Notes under the pieces: generated by a model | Database searches by the model: none | What the model was told of the DNA's origin: nothing | What the model saw: the letters and a program-made list of their open reading frames with translations, nothing else | DNA from: Aquimarina mycalae | Lineage (GTDB): Bacteria > Bacteroidota > Bacteroidia > Flavobacteriales > Flavobacteriaceae | Direction of reading: 5' to 3' | NCBI RefSeq assembly: GCF_029906345.1 | Contig: NZ_JARYGY010000001.1 | Location: 966,851 to 1,030,850, forward strand | DNA length: 64,000 bases | Translations under genes and position numbers: made by a program | Shown here: positions 25,201-33,930 of the stretch, piece by piece | Numbering within the stretch: the stretch's first letter is position 1 | How the letters are laid out: each line of letters opens with the position of its first letter

Positions 25201-26259
25201 ATGAAGTCAGAAATATTAATTATCGGTGCTGGATTAACAGGTTTATTACTTGCCTACAAGCTAAAAAAAGAAGGAATATCTGTTAAGGTTATTGAAGCCA
25301 GAAATAGAATTGGCGGAAGAATACACACCCTACAATCCAAAAATAATACTCCTATAGAAATGGGTGCTACTTGGTTAAGCTCTCAACATCAAGAATTGGG
25401 TAAACTACTGGAAGAATTAGATCTTCCTGTTTTTGAGCAATTCATGGAAGGGATTGCTCTTTTTGAATCACTTTCTACAGCGCCACCACAGGAATTTAAA
25501 ATTCCTAATAACCAAGAACCTAGTTATCGAGTACAAGGAGGGACAATTTCAATTATTAATAAGCTCTCTGAAATTCTTGATAAAGAAGAGTTAGTTTTAA
25601 ACGAAAAAATAACGCACATAACGTATACTGATAAACATTTCGAAATTAATTCTTCAACACAGGTATACAAGGCAGAGAAGGTAATTTCTACAATTCCTCC
25701 AATGCTTTTAATGCATTCGATACAATTTAAACCCTCATTACCCGAAGTTATTATTGATGTAGCGAATAAAACTCATACTTGGATGGGAAACTCTATTAAA
25801 TTTGGAATTTCTTATAATAGAGCTTTCTGGAAGGAAAAAAGCTATTCAGGAACAGTTTTCAGTAATGTTGGTCCAATCACCGAACTATATGATCACTCTA
25901 ATGCAGAAAATACTCGTTTCGCATTAAAGGGGTTTTTACAAAACGAAATGTATACATATTCTAAAACACAAAGAACATCTAAGGTAGTAAACCAGCTACA
26001 GAAATTATTTGGAAACGACGCTTTAGAATATTTGGCATACGAAGAAACAGTATGGAAAAACGAATCTTATACTTCTGTATCTTTAGAGAAATTCATATTT
26101 CCTCATCAAAATAATGGACATACGAGTTATCAAAAAGGGTTTTTTGATAACAAATTATTTATTGCTGGATCAGAAACTGCTCCTGCCTATGGAGGATATA
26201 TGGAAGGCGCAGTACTGAGTGCACAATCCATATATCAAAAATTAAAAAATAATTCTTAG
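25201..26259 (+). CDS. Flavin-dependent amine oxidase family protein
   Basis: 352 residues. The FAD dinucleotide motif is IIGAGLTGLLLAYKL (6-20), followed by the family signature ARNRIGGRIHT (about 35-45) and GATWLSSQH. The C-terminal FAD contact LFIAGSETAPAYGGYMEGAVLS is that of monoamine-oxidase-like enzymes. It is shorter than most members (~450), so the substrate domain is reduced. The substrate is not known. It follows the SDR/AhpD-like genes in the same direction but behind a strong hairpin, so its membership of that operon is uncertain. Its stop overlaps that of pafA by 4 bases on the other strand. Confidence 0.87.
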   Translation: MKSEILIIGAGLTGLLLAYKLKKEGISVKVIEARNRIGGRIHTLQSKNNTPIEMGATWLSSQHQELGKLLEELDLPVFEQFMEGIALFESLSTAPPQEFKIPNNQEPSYRVQGGTISIINKLSEILDKEELVLNEKITHITYTDKHFEINSSTQVYKAEKVISTIPPMLLMHSIQFKPSLPEVIIDVANKTHTWMGNSIKFGISYNRAFWKEKSYSGTVFSNVGPITELYDHSNAENTRFALKGFLQNEMYTYSKTQRTSKVVNQLQKLFGNDALEYLAYEETVWKNESYTSVSLEKFIFPHQNNGHTSYQKGFFDNKLFIAGSETAPAYGGYMEGAVLSAQSIYQKLKNNS

Positions 26260-27932
26260 TCTAGTACAAATGGCAACACATCACCTGTAGCTCCATTAGG
26301 GAATGTAATTCCTAACAATGCAGAAATCGTAGGTGCTATGTCTGGAATCGTGGTTCTTCGTGTTGTGCTTCCTCGTTTTATTCCTTTACCAAAAAACAAT
26401 AAAGGAGCATGAGTATCATAATTCAAACCGCTTCCGTGTGTAGATCCTGTGGAAGAATATACAATAGTAGCAGGATTAAGCACAAACACCACATCTCCAC
26501 TCCTTTTTTGATTATATCCTTTTTGGATCAAAGCGGCAGTTCCTTCAGTAAACATCCCTGTTTGTAATTGTTCTCTCGTAAACACTTTATCAATCTGATC
26601 ATATTGTAGGATATAATGCGCAATAGTTTTCTCTAAATCCTGAGCACTTACATTATTCTTTGCTAATGTATCATATGCAAAAAAGACTTGATCATTGTCT
26701 ATTTTCTCGATCAACCCATCAACTTTATATCTTTCTTTTACATAAGATTTAACTTTTGTCGATAAGGTATCCATATTAAAATAACCAGAAGGAATCTTCA
26801 CTGTTTGTAAATATGATGGAACATGAACAGCTCCGTGATCAGCTGTTAAGAAAACAGTATAATTCCCTTTCCCCACTTTTTCATCTAATGCAACAAAAAA
26901 TCGCTCTAAATCTCTATCCAATCGCAAATAAGTGTCTTCAATTTCTTTTGAATTTACTCCAAAATTATGCCCAACATAATCTGTACTAGAAAAACTGACT
27001 GTTAGAAAATCAGTAATTTCATCTTTTCCTAATGCCTCACCATCTATTGCAGCAATAGCAAAATCAGCTGTCAAACTATTACCATAAGCCGATCCTTTGA
27101 TAATATCATAACCTTCATTCTGATCCTTTAAAGCTTTTAAATCATACGGAAATGTAGCTGTTTCCTTTCCTTTAAAACCTCTTTCAAAATTATTTAAATC
27201 TGCTCCACTTTCTGTGTATGAATTGATATCATATAGAGTGTTCCAAACTTTTAAATAGGATTCTGCTTGATCAGAATCATTAAATTGTTGTACCCAATCT
27301 GGTAAATTATTTCTATAATAAGTACTCGTAATCCATTTTCCTTCTTCTTTTCCTCTAAACCAATATGCTCCGTTTGCTGAATGTCCAGCTGGCAATATTG
27401 CTCCTCGATCTTTTATAGCGATTCCGATGGACTTACCTCTTAATTGCGTATGCAGTCGATTCTGATCCGCAACTGTGGTTGTTTTCATTCGATGTGGAGA
27501 CATTCGCTCTAATTCACTATCCGATCCAACCGCTAAAACCGAAGGATCACTAGCACAATACACTCCTTTTTTACTAAATTTATCATACCAATAATTAGAG
27601 ATAATCCCATGATTTTGTGGAGTTGTACCTGTAAACACTGATGCATGTCCAGGTCCTGTATATGTAGGTATATAATTAAAATGATTATTCTTACAATTGA
27701 ATCCTTCTTTAATCATTCGTTTAAAACCACCTTCACTAAAGCGATCATAAAAACGTGTTAGATAATCATATCTCATTTGATCCACTACCATCCCAACTAC
27801 CAGTTTCGGAGATACATTAATTGCTTTCTCTTTAGAAAACTCATTCGAATTTGGATCTGGTTGTACTTGTTGTGACTTACATTGTATAGAAAACAGAACT
27901 ACCCCAAGAATTAAGAATACTTTCTTTACCAT
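26256..27932 (-). CDS. pafA: PafA-type alkaline phosphatase
   Basis: 558 residues of the alkaline phosphatase superfamily, PafA branch, exported by an N-terminal signal (MVKKVFLILGVVLFSIQCKS; the Cys may be lipidated, though the lipobox is imperfect). Metal-site Asp is in VVDQMRYDY. The nucleophilic Thr is in PTYTGPGHAS, followed by N in IISNYW. The PafA-specific K-x-R is in IKDRGA. Other metal ligands are in SSTDYVGHNFG, LTADHGA and STHGSGLNYD. It hydrolyses phosphate monoesters in the periplasm; PafA of flavobacteria is known to act without strong dependence on phosphate limitation. It is a single gene. Confidence 0.95.
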   Translation of the reverse strand: MVKKVFLILGVVLFSIQCKSQQVQPDPNSNEFSKEKAINVSPKLVVGMVVDQMRYDYLTRFYDRFSEGGFKRMIKEGFNCKNNHFNYIPTYTGPGHASVFTGTTPQNHGIISNYWYDKFSKKGVYCASDPSVLAVGSDSELERMSPHRMKTTTVADQNRLHTQLRGKSIGIAIKDRGAILPAGHSANGAYWFRGKEEGKWITSTYYRNNLPDWVQQFNDSDQAESYLKVWNTLYDINSYTESGADLNNFERGFKGKETATFPYDLKALKDQNEGYDIIKGSAYGNSLTADFAIAAIDGEALGKDEITDFLTVSFSSTDYVGHNFGVNSKEIEDTYLRLDRDLERFFVALDEKVGKGNYTVFLTADHGAVHVPSYLQTVKIPSGYFNMDTLSTKVKSYVKERYKVDGLIEKIDNDQVFFAYDTLAKNNVSAQDLEKTIAHYILQYDQIDKVFTREQLQTGMFTEGTAALIQKGYNQKRSGDVVFVLNPATIVYSSTGSTHGSGLNYDTHAPLLFFGKGIKRGSTTRRTTIPDIAPTISALLGITFPNGATGDVLPFVLD

Positions 27933-28047
27933 TACTTTTTAAAATTTAAATCGCTAAAATAGCATTTATGCAAATGTAAAACTTTAATAGAAGGTTACAT
28001 GCTGTCCCTAATTTTTTTTCTATTTTAGCCCTTCTAATGTAGGACAT

Positions 28048-28785
28048 ATGTTTTATCTAGACGATATTGGTCGTTATTTTTTAATGCTTAAAGGAGTTTT
28101 CAGTCGAATGACTAAAGGCTCTGTTCTTAGAAATTTAATTTTAAAGGAAATAGATGACCTAATCATAGGGTCTTTGGGTATTACCGTATTTTTAGCCTTC
28201 TTTATCGGAGCAGTTGTTGCGATACAAACGGCATTAAATCTTAACAACCCACTAATACCTAAACAACTAATTGCTTTTGCCTCTCGACAATCGGTAATTC
28301 TGGAATTTGCTCCAACTTTTATATCTGTTATTATGGCTGGTAAAGTAGGATCTTTTATTACATCTAGTATTGGTACAATGCGAGTTACTGAGCAAATAGA
28401 TGCTTTAGAAGTAATGGGAATCAACTCGCTAAACTATTTGGTTTTTCCGAAAATCATTGCGATGTTGATGTATCCTTTTGTCATTGCGATAGCGATGTTT
28501 GTTGGTATTTTTGGCGGATATATTGCTGGTGTTTATGGAGGATTTGTTTCGAGTAGCGAATTTATAAGTGGATTGCAAGAAGATTTTATTCCGTTTCATC
28601 TGGTTTATGCTTTTATAAAAACATTTTTATATTCTTTCTTATTAGCTACGATACCTTCTTTTCATGGGTACTATATGAAAGGAGGCGCTCTAGAAGTTGG
28701 TAAAGCAAGTACCTCAGCGTTCGTATGGACTACTGTAGTAATTATTATAGCTAATTATGTATTAACCCAATTATTATTAAGCTGA
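28048..28785 (+). CDS. mlaE: MlaE-family ABC permease
   Basis: 245 residues, about five or six membrane helices, with the MlaE pattern: GSLGITVFLAFFIGAVVAIQ near the start, then LEFAPTFISVIMAGKVGS and the highly conserved GTMRVTEQIDALEVMGIN (about 112-130). It is the membrane part of a phospholipid or lipid transport system between inner and outer membranes. The stop overlaps the start of the ATPase gene by one base (TGATG), so the two are translationally coupled. No MlaD-like substrate-binding protein gene follows. Confidence 0.92.
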   Translation: MFYLDDIGRYFLMLKGVFSRMTKGSVLRNLILKEIDDLIIGSLGITVFLAFFIGAVVAIQTALNLNNPLIPKQLIAFASRQSVILEFAPTFISVIMAGKVGSFITSSIGTMRVTEQIDALEVMGINSLNYLVFPKIIAMLMYPFVIAIAMFVGIFGGYIAGVYGGFVSSSEFISGLQEDFIPFHLVYAFIKTFLYSFLLATIPSFHGYYMKGGALEVGKASTSAFVWTTVVIIIANYVLTQLLLS

Positions 28786-29549
28786 TGATAGAAGTAAAGG
28801 ACATACATAAAGCATTTAATGGTGAAGAGATTCTAAAAGGAATAACTACTACTTTTGAAAGAGGAAAGACCAATTTGATTATTGGAACCAGTGGAAGTGG
28901 TAAAACAGTTTTCCTGAAATGTATGCTTGGGTTATTTACACCAGAAACGGGAAGCATTTGCTATGATGGAGCCACGTATTCTGATCTAAATGAAGAACAA
29001 CAAAGAGATCTAAGAGAACAGATGGGTATGGTATTTCAAGGGAGTGCTTTATTTGATTCTATGACAGTAGAAGAAAACGTAATGTTTCCACTTATGATGT
29101 TTACCAAACAGAAAAAAGATGAAATGTTAGCACGTGTAAACGAAGTGTTGAACCGTGTAAATCTGGAAAATGCGAATGGTAAACTTCCATCAGAAATTAG
29201 TGGTGGAATGCAGAAGCGTGTGGCAATTGCAAGAGCTATTGTGACCAGACCAAAATATCTTTTTTGTGATGAACCTAATTCTGGATTAGATCCTAGAACA
29301 GCAATTGTTATTGATAACCTGATTAAAGAAATTACTGAGGAGAATGACATCACGACCATTATCAATACGCATGATATGAATTCGGTAATGGAAATTGGAG
29401 AAAAGATCATTTTCCTTAGGTACGGCCATTTAGAATGGGAAGGAGATAAATCTCAAATCTTCCAGACCGATAACGAAGCTGTGACCGAATTCGTGTATTC
29501 TTCGAACTTATTTAAGAAAGTAAGAGATGCTCAGTTGAAGGGGCTTTAG
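28785..29549 (+). CDS. mlaF: MlaF-type ABC ATPase
   Basis: 254 residues. Walker A is IIGTSGSGKTV, signature ISGGMQKRVAIARAI (the SGGM variant typical of MlaF), Walker B YLFCDEPNSGLDP, and the H-loop His is in INTHDMNSV. It powers the MlaE permease encoded just upstream. Domain order and length are normal. It is the last gene of a two-gene operon; downstream lies a converging gene 75 bases away. Confidence 0.93.
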   Translation: MIEVKDIHKAFNGEEILKGITTTFERGKTNLIIGTSGSGKTVFLKCMLGLFTPETGSICYDGATYSDLNEEQQRDLREQMGMVFQGSALFDSMTVEENVMFPLMMFTKQKKDEMLARVNEVLNRVNLENANGKLPSEISGGMQKRVAIARAIVTRPKYLFCDEPNSGLDPRTAIVIDNLIKEITEENDITTIINTHDMNSVMEIGEKIIFLRYGHLEWEGDKSQIFQTDNEAVTEFVYSSNLFKKVRDAQLKGL

Positions 29550-29624
29550 AAAAATTATACCGAATTAGTTATTCTTTTTTAATTTCATTCTACAATACTA
29601 AATCAATCTTATTTTTCTGGTAGT

Positions 29625-30710
29625 CTAATGTTTATTAAACTGAACTCTACGGCCATTTCTTGTTCCTCTAGAATATATACCTTTTTCTATGAATAAAACT
29701 TCTCCATACTCTCCTTTTTTTATACTTGAATCAACTCCAAAAATTTTATTATCAAATAATTGCACCACTTCATTATTAGAACAATGACCTACTATTATAT
29801 GATCTGAATCTATTTGCTTAAGTATTTTAGAGATATGTTGATCTTCCAAATTATCCCTAAAATAGCCACGATACCATACTGGCCCTTTTTTTCCAAAATA
29901 ATTATCATAAAAACCTTTTGCAGTCATTTCTTCTTTACTACGACCAATAGATTTTCTCATTACCTCATTAATCTTTTTTATGTTAAAGCTATTACTAGAT
30001 AAGAAATCCTTAGAAATTCCACCATGTACAAAAATATCTTCATTGATTTTTAGGATCGTTGGTTTAGAGCGTAACCATCGTCCTATAATTGTTCTATTGC
30101 TGTATAGTTGATCGTAATCCATATCAAGTAGTTTGGTAATCAACAAATACTCTTCATCTACATATTTAAGATTTTTATGAAGAACCATATACTCGTGATT
30201 ACCTAAAATAAAATGAACTCTACCTCCTTCATTCTTTGCTTGTTTTTCAAGTTTATAAACCAGCCAGAGCATTTCATTGACCTTTGACCCTCGATCAAAT
30301 ATGTCGCCTACAATTACTAAATGTCCTTTTCCATAATTCCAGTCTAATGTGTTATTGATTATCTTATTGTTCTTTAAAATATCAATAGCTAAATCGTATT
30401 GTCCGTGAATATCACTTAGCGCGACTACATTATCTATGTTTTTATATATTTCTTGATCTGGTTTATAAATAGTATCATAGGTATTTGATGAAAGTTGCCT
30501 ACTAATTACTTTATCATTCACAATTTTCTTTTCAATTAAATCACCCTTCTCAATAAAAATGTATCCATTATCATACAATTCAAAAAAATCCTCCGCATTA
30601 TTCGTTTTTTTTGTTTTGTATTCGGTGTAGTGAGTACAGTTAAATAAAGTAAATACTAATACATACAGAAATAAATTACAATTACTTCTCATTTGTCTAA
30701 CCTTTAACAT
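29625..30710 (-). CDS. Metallophosphoesterase (PPP-like), probable lipoprotein
   Basis: 361 residues with all calcineurin-type metal motifs: SDIHGQYD, GDIFDRG, GNHEYM, HGGIS and VGHCSNNE. This set is of the PPP Ser/Thr phosphatase / diadenosine tetraphosphatase type. An N-terminal hydrophobic stretch ends at LFNC (C25), suggesting a lipoprotein or anchored enzyme facing the periplasm. The substrate is unknown. It is the last gene of an operon after the DUF389 gene (22-base gap). Confidence 0.85.
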   Translation of the reverse strand: MLKVRQMRSNCNLFLYVLVFTLFNCTHYTEYKTKKTNNAEDFFELYDNGYIFIEKGDLIEKKIVNDKVISRQLSSNTYDTIYKPDQEIYKNIDNVVALSDIHGQYDLAIDILKNNKIINNTLDWNYGKGHLVIVGDIFDRGSKVNEMLWLVYKLEKQAKNEGGRVHFILGNHEYMVLHKNLKYVDEEYLLITKLLDMDYDQLYSNRTIIGRWLRSKPTILKINEDIFVHGGISKDFLSSNSFNIKKINEVMRKSIGRSKEEMTAKGFYDNYFGKKGPVWYRGYFRDNLEDQHISKILKQIDSDHIIVGHCSNNEVVQLFDNKIFGVDSSIKKGEYGEVLFIEKGIYSRGTRNGRRVQFNKH

Positions 30711-30732
30711 CCATTATTGATACATCATATTA

Positions 30733-32181
30733 TCACTTAACCAACAATGTATCAGCTTTTAGCTCACCAGTAATCCATTCTCGTAAATCTTTATTTCTAA
30801 GATCATTAAGGCTATCAGATACCTGGAATTTCCATTCAGGGAAAATAACTTTTAATGTATCTACTTTTAAGAAATTGGATTGCAGGACTTCACCATACCC
30901 TAACTCAGATAAATCAGGAAAACGGATTTTAGCATCTTTAGCAATATTGTTATACGGTAAGATTTCTACAGGAATTACTTTCTGTGCCTCGGCCAATTGA
31001 GTTTCCATAAGGGCAAGTCTTATTTTTAGATCTTCGACTTTATCTAACAACGCTTCGTTCTCTGTTTCTAAACGGTTTATCTCTACAATATATCGATCAT
31101 TGGCTTTAGAAATCTGCTCAATTCCTCTAGCTTTATTACCGCTAATTTTTAGCGTAAAATCTTTAATACTCTCATAATTCTTAAGCTCATTTTGCAAATC
31201 ACTTACAGTTGCATCCGAGATTTCCCCGTCAAAATATAATTTAATAGTTTTATTCTCGTATTCATAAAACGGTTTCCTTAAATATAGACTTTCATTAGTT
31301 CCAATCTCATTCTCCATAAAACTTTTATAGTCACGTTCTGCATTGGTTTCATTTAAGATGATATAAAAGGTATAAATCGCAGGTATCATCATTACAATAG
31401 CTAGGATAGAAGCCATTCTAGCAATGAATTTTCTTTTTGCCGAATTTGCATAACGTAGCATTGGGAAACGTAACAATTTGGCCACAATAAAGGTAGATAA
31501 CGCAATAAAAATAGCATTAATACTAAACAGGTACATCGCACCAATTGCATACTCTAAACGTAATACAGCAATACCATATCCCACAGTACACAAAGGAGGC
31601 ATTAAGGCTGTTGCAATCGCTACTCCTGCAATGGCATTGGGCATAGTTCCCTTTTTGGATTTAGCAACGATCAACGCTAATCCTCCAGAAATTGCTACAA
31701 AAACATCCAAAATTGTTGGTGCTGTTCTAGATTCTAATTCGGGTGTAAGTGTTGTTAACGGAGATACCGCAAAATATAAGGTTGCAGTTAATACACTTAA
31801 TCCAACCATTACTCCAAGATTAACAAAGGATCGCTTTAGTGTATCAATATCATTAATTGCAATAGAAAGGCCAACACCTACAATTGGTCCCATTAATGGA
31901 GAAATTAACATCGCACCAATCACTACAGCGGTAGAACTCACATTCAGTCCAATCGATGCTACAAACACTGAAAATATAAGAATCCAAGCAGTATGTCCCT
32001 TAAACGGGATATCGTTTTTAACATCTTCGATCGTCTGATCTCTATCTGTATCTGAGCGAATATCTAATAAACCAGAAAGAAATAATTTGATACTTACAAA
32101 AAGACCTTTGGCATCTCTTTTTACCGATTCTTTATTCTCTTCGTGATCTACATTAATTTGTTGGTTTGTATTCTCTTCCAT
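30733..32181 (-). CDS. DUF389 membrane protein
   Basis: 482 residues. Residues ~50-285 carry at least six membrane helices with the DUF389 pattern: STAVVIGAMLISPLMGPIVG and ALMPPLCTVGYGIA. The C-terminal ~200 residues form a soluble part with a coiled coil (about 355-400) and a small final domain. The function of DUF389 proteins is not established. It starts 5 bases after the manC stop, so it is co-transcribed. Confidence 0.9.
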   Translation of the reverse strand: MEENTNQQINVDHEENKESVKRDAKGLFVSIKLFLSGLLDIRSDTDRDQTIEDVKNDIPFKGHTAWILIFSVFVASIGLNVSSTAVVIGAMLISPLMGPIVGVGLSIAINDIDTLKRSFVNLGVMVGLSVLTATLYFAVSPLTTLTPELESRTAPTILDVFVAISGGLALIVAKSKKGTMPNAIAGVAIATALMPPLCTVGYGIAVLRLEYAIGAMYLFSINAIFIALSTFIVAKLLRFPMLRYANSAKRKFIARMASILAIVMMIPAIYTFYIILNETNAERDYKSFMENEIGTNESLYLRKPFYEYENKTIKLYFDGEISDATVSDLQNELKNYESIKDFTLKISGNKARGIEQISKANDRYIVEINRLETENEALLDKVEDLKIRLALMETQLAEAQKVIPVEILPYNNIAKDAKIRFPDLSELGYGEVLQSNFLKVDTLKVIFPEWKFQVSDSLNDLRNKDLREWITGELKADTLLVK

Positions 32182-32186
32182 TAGTA

Positions 32187-33263
32187 TTATCCGTATTTTT
32201 CTCCGTAGGTATCTTTTACTTTTTTAAGCACTTGCTTAATATCCTGTTCTTTCTTTTTAGGATAAATCAACAACACTTCTTCTTTATCCACAATGATATA
32301 ATCTTCCAACCCATCAACCACTACAATTTTATCTCCAGAAGTTCTTATCATGTTACCTGATGCATCTTCTGCCAATACTCTAGCATTCACTACTGCATTA
32401 TTAGCTTCTGTTTTCTCTAGTTTATCATATAATGATCCCCAAGTTCCTAAATCGTTCCAATCAAAGGTGGCTGGAAGTACAAATACATTTTTTGCTTTCT
32501 CTAAAATAGCATAATCTATAGATATATTTTCTGCAAGCGGATAATTTTTAGCTATAAAATCGTTTTCCTGCTCTGTATTATAGACAAGTGACCCTTTTTC
32601 GAATAAAGCAGTCATTTCTTTCTGGAAAGATGCAAAAGCGTTCACGATACTTTGTACACTCCAAATAAAAATCCCAGCATTCCAGAGATAATTACCTTGG
32701 TCCAAGAACCGCTTAGCGGTTTCATAATTAGGTTTTTCTGTAAACTGAGCTACTTTTTTTATAGCATTCGTTTCTTTATTGTATTGTATATACCCATAGC
32801 CCGTATTCGGAAATGTAGGTTGGATCCCCAAAGTCATCAATATATCTTGTTTGAAGCAAGCCTCAAAACTCAATTTTAAATTTGCAGTGAATGCATCTTC
32901 ATCTTCAATCCAGTGGTCACTTGGTGCTACTACCATCACCGCATCTGGGTTTTCTTTTTGAATTTTTAATGCAGCATATAAGATACAAGGAGCTGTATTG
33001 CGCATGGCTGGTTCAGTAACTACTTGTCGTTGTTCGGCTTCTGGCAGTTGTGCTAACACCAAATCATTATATCGTTCATTAGTGAGTATAAATATATTCT
33101 CCGTTGGGATAATTTTTGCTAACCTATTAAAGGTACGTTGAATCAGAGTTTCTCCAGTTCCCAGCATATCGTGGAATTGTTTCGGAAATTCTGTTGTACT
33201 TACAGGCCAAAATCTTGATCCGACTCCTCCTGCCATCAAGATGGCATAATAATTTTTGTCCAT
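32187..33263 (-). CDS. manC: Mannose-1-phosphate guanylyltransferase
   Basis: 358 residues, the short form without a phosphomannose isomerase domain. The nucleotide-binding signature is MAGGVGSRFWPVS (10-22), followed by FPKQF; VVAPSDHWI and FTEKPNYETA are further family motifs. It makes GDP-mannose from mannose-1-phosphate and GTP for polysaccharide or glycoprotein synthesis. It lies 2 bases after the SprT-like gene and 5 before DUF389. The window also encodes a NudK-like hydrolase that could break GDP-mannose down. Confidence 0.93.
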   Translation of the reverse strand: MDKNYYAILMAGGVGSRFWPVSTTEFPKQFHDMLGTGETLIQRTFNRLAKIIPTENIFILTNERYNDLVLAQLPEAEQRQVVTEPAMRNTAPCILYAALKIQKENPDAVMVVAPSDHWIEDEDAFTANLKLSFEACFKQDILMTLGIQPTFPNTGYGYIQYNKETNAIKKVAQFTEKPNYETAKRFLDQGNYLWNAGIFIWSVQSIVNAFASFQKEMTALFEKGSLVYNTEQENDFIAKNYPLAENISIDYAILEKAKNVFVLPATFDWNDLGTWGSLYDKLEKTEANNAVVNARVLAEDASGNMIRTSGDKIVVVDGLEDYIIVDKEEVLLIYPKKKEQDIKQVLKKVKDTYGEKYG

Positions 33264-33265
33264 AA

Positions 33266-33862
33266 TTAATTTAGTAATTCGACTTCAGCATTGGGGTTAA
33301 ATAGATATATTCTACCCGTACTTAATTCGACACATTCATAACGCTTCACGCGTTTATTTCCTCTTTGAAATATTTTCCCATTATACAATCTAAACCTACT
33401 TCCTAAAGGTACTTCAAAGATATAATTTTTATCATTCTCTGGATCATATTGTTTTAGTGCTAAGGATAGTTTTGCATCTGTATCACTACTTGCTCTTGGG
33501 TTCTTAAAATGATTGGCAATCACAGGCAGTAATTTGGAAGGAAAAACATCAGGGTTTATAAAAGGCAACATCAACTGTTGAAACGTTCGCTTCCACTCTA
33601 TTCCATGAGGTTTGATATATCGACCATGTTTCTCAAAAGCGACCAAATGTGCTATTTCATGGATTAAGGTAATCAAGAATCTGTAAGTATTTAAAGATGC
33701 ATTGACTGTAATCTGATGCCTCCCATCTGGCATTTTTCTATAATCACCATGACGAGTAACACGTTCATTTACAATTTTGAGATGAACATTGCATCTCACA
33801 ATCAGATCAAATGCAGGTTCTAATGCTCGTTCAGGGATGTATCTTGCCAAGATTTCCTTCAT
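33266..33862 (-). CDS. SprT-like zinc metalloprotease domain protein
   Basis: 198 residues with the zinc motif H68-E-I-A-H72 (LITLIHEIAHLVAFEKHG) and a further conserved stretch PHGIEWKRTFQQL, as in SprT/Spartan-like proteins. The C-terminal part has no zinc ribbon, since no paired Cys are seen. I chose the ATG at 33862: an earlier in-frame start at 33889 would lie inside the terminator hairpin of the neighbouring gene. It is the first gene of the operon with manC, DUF389 and metallophosphoesterase genes. Confidence 0.85.
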   Translation of the reverse strand: MKEILARYIPERALEPAFDLIVRCNVHLKIVNERVTRHGDYRKMPDGRHQITVNASLNTYRFLITLIHEIAHLVAFEKHGRYIKPHGIEWKRTFQQLMLPFINPDVFPSKLLPVIANHFKNPRASSDTDAKLSLALKQYDPENDKNYIFEVPLGSRFRLYNGKIFQRGNKRVKRYECVELSTGRIYLFNPNAEVELLN

Positions 33863-33880
33863 TGCCGCAAAATACAAAAA

Positions 33881-33905
33881 TAAGCGCATCGGTGTGATGC
33901 GCTTA
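33881..33905 (-). terminator. Terminator of the vWA lipoprotein gene
   Basis: Perfect 10-bp stem TAAGCGCATC / GATGCGCTTA around a 5-base loop, followed on the minus strand by a run of T (A-run at 33876-33880 on the plus strand). It lies 25 bases after the stop at 33931 and just before the SprT-like start codon. Confidence 0.85.
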
Positions 33906-33930
33906 GTAAAGAATTCTGATTTAAGGAAAT

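Noticed and set aside
23439..26259. TetR/SDR/flavin oxidase set as an alginate-monomer pathway linked to the PL6 lyase
   Set aside because: No KdgF, KdgK or KDPG aldolase is present, the TetR operator excludes the lyase, and the AhpD-like and amine-oxidase genes fit redox stress better.
31478..32038. 186-codon plus-strand open frame
   Set aside because: Lies wholly antisense to the DUF389 gene, whose membrane motifs are clear; the composition (Ile/Thr/Pro-rich) is that of a reversed hydrophobic gene.
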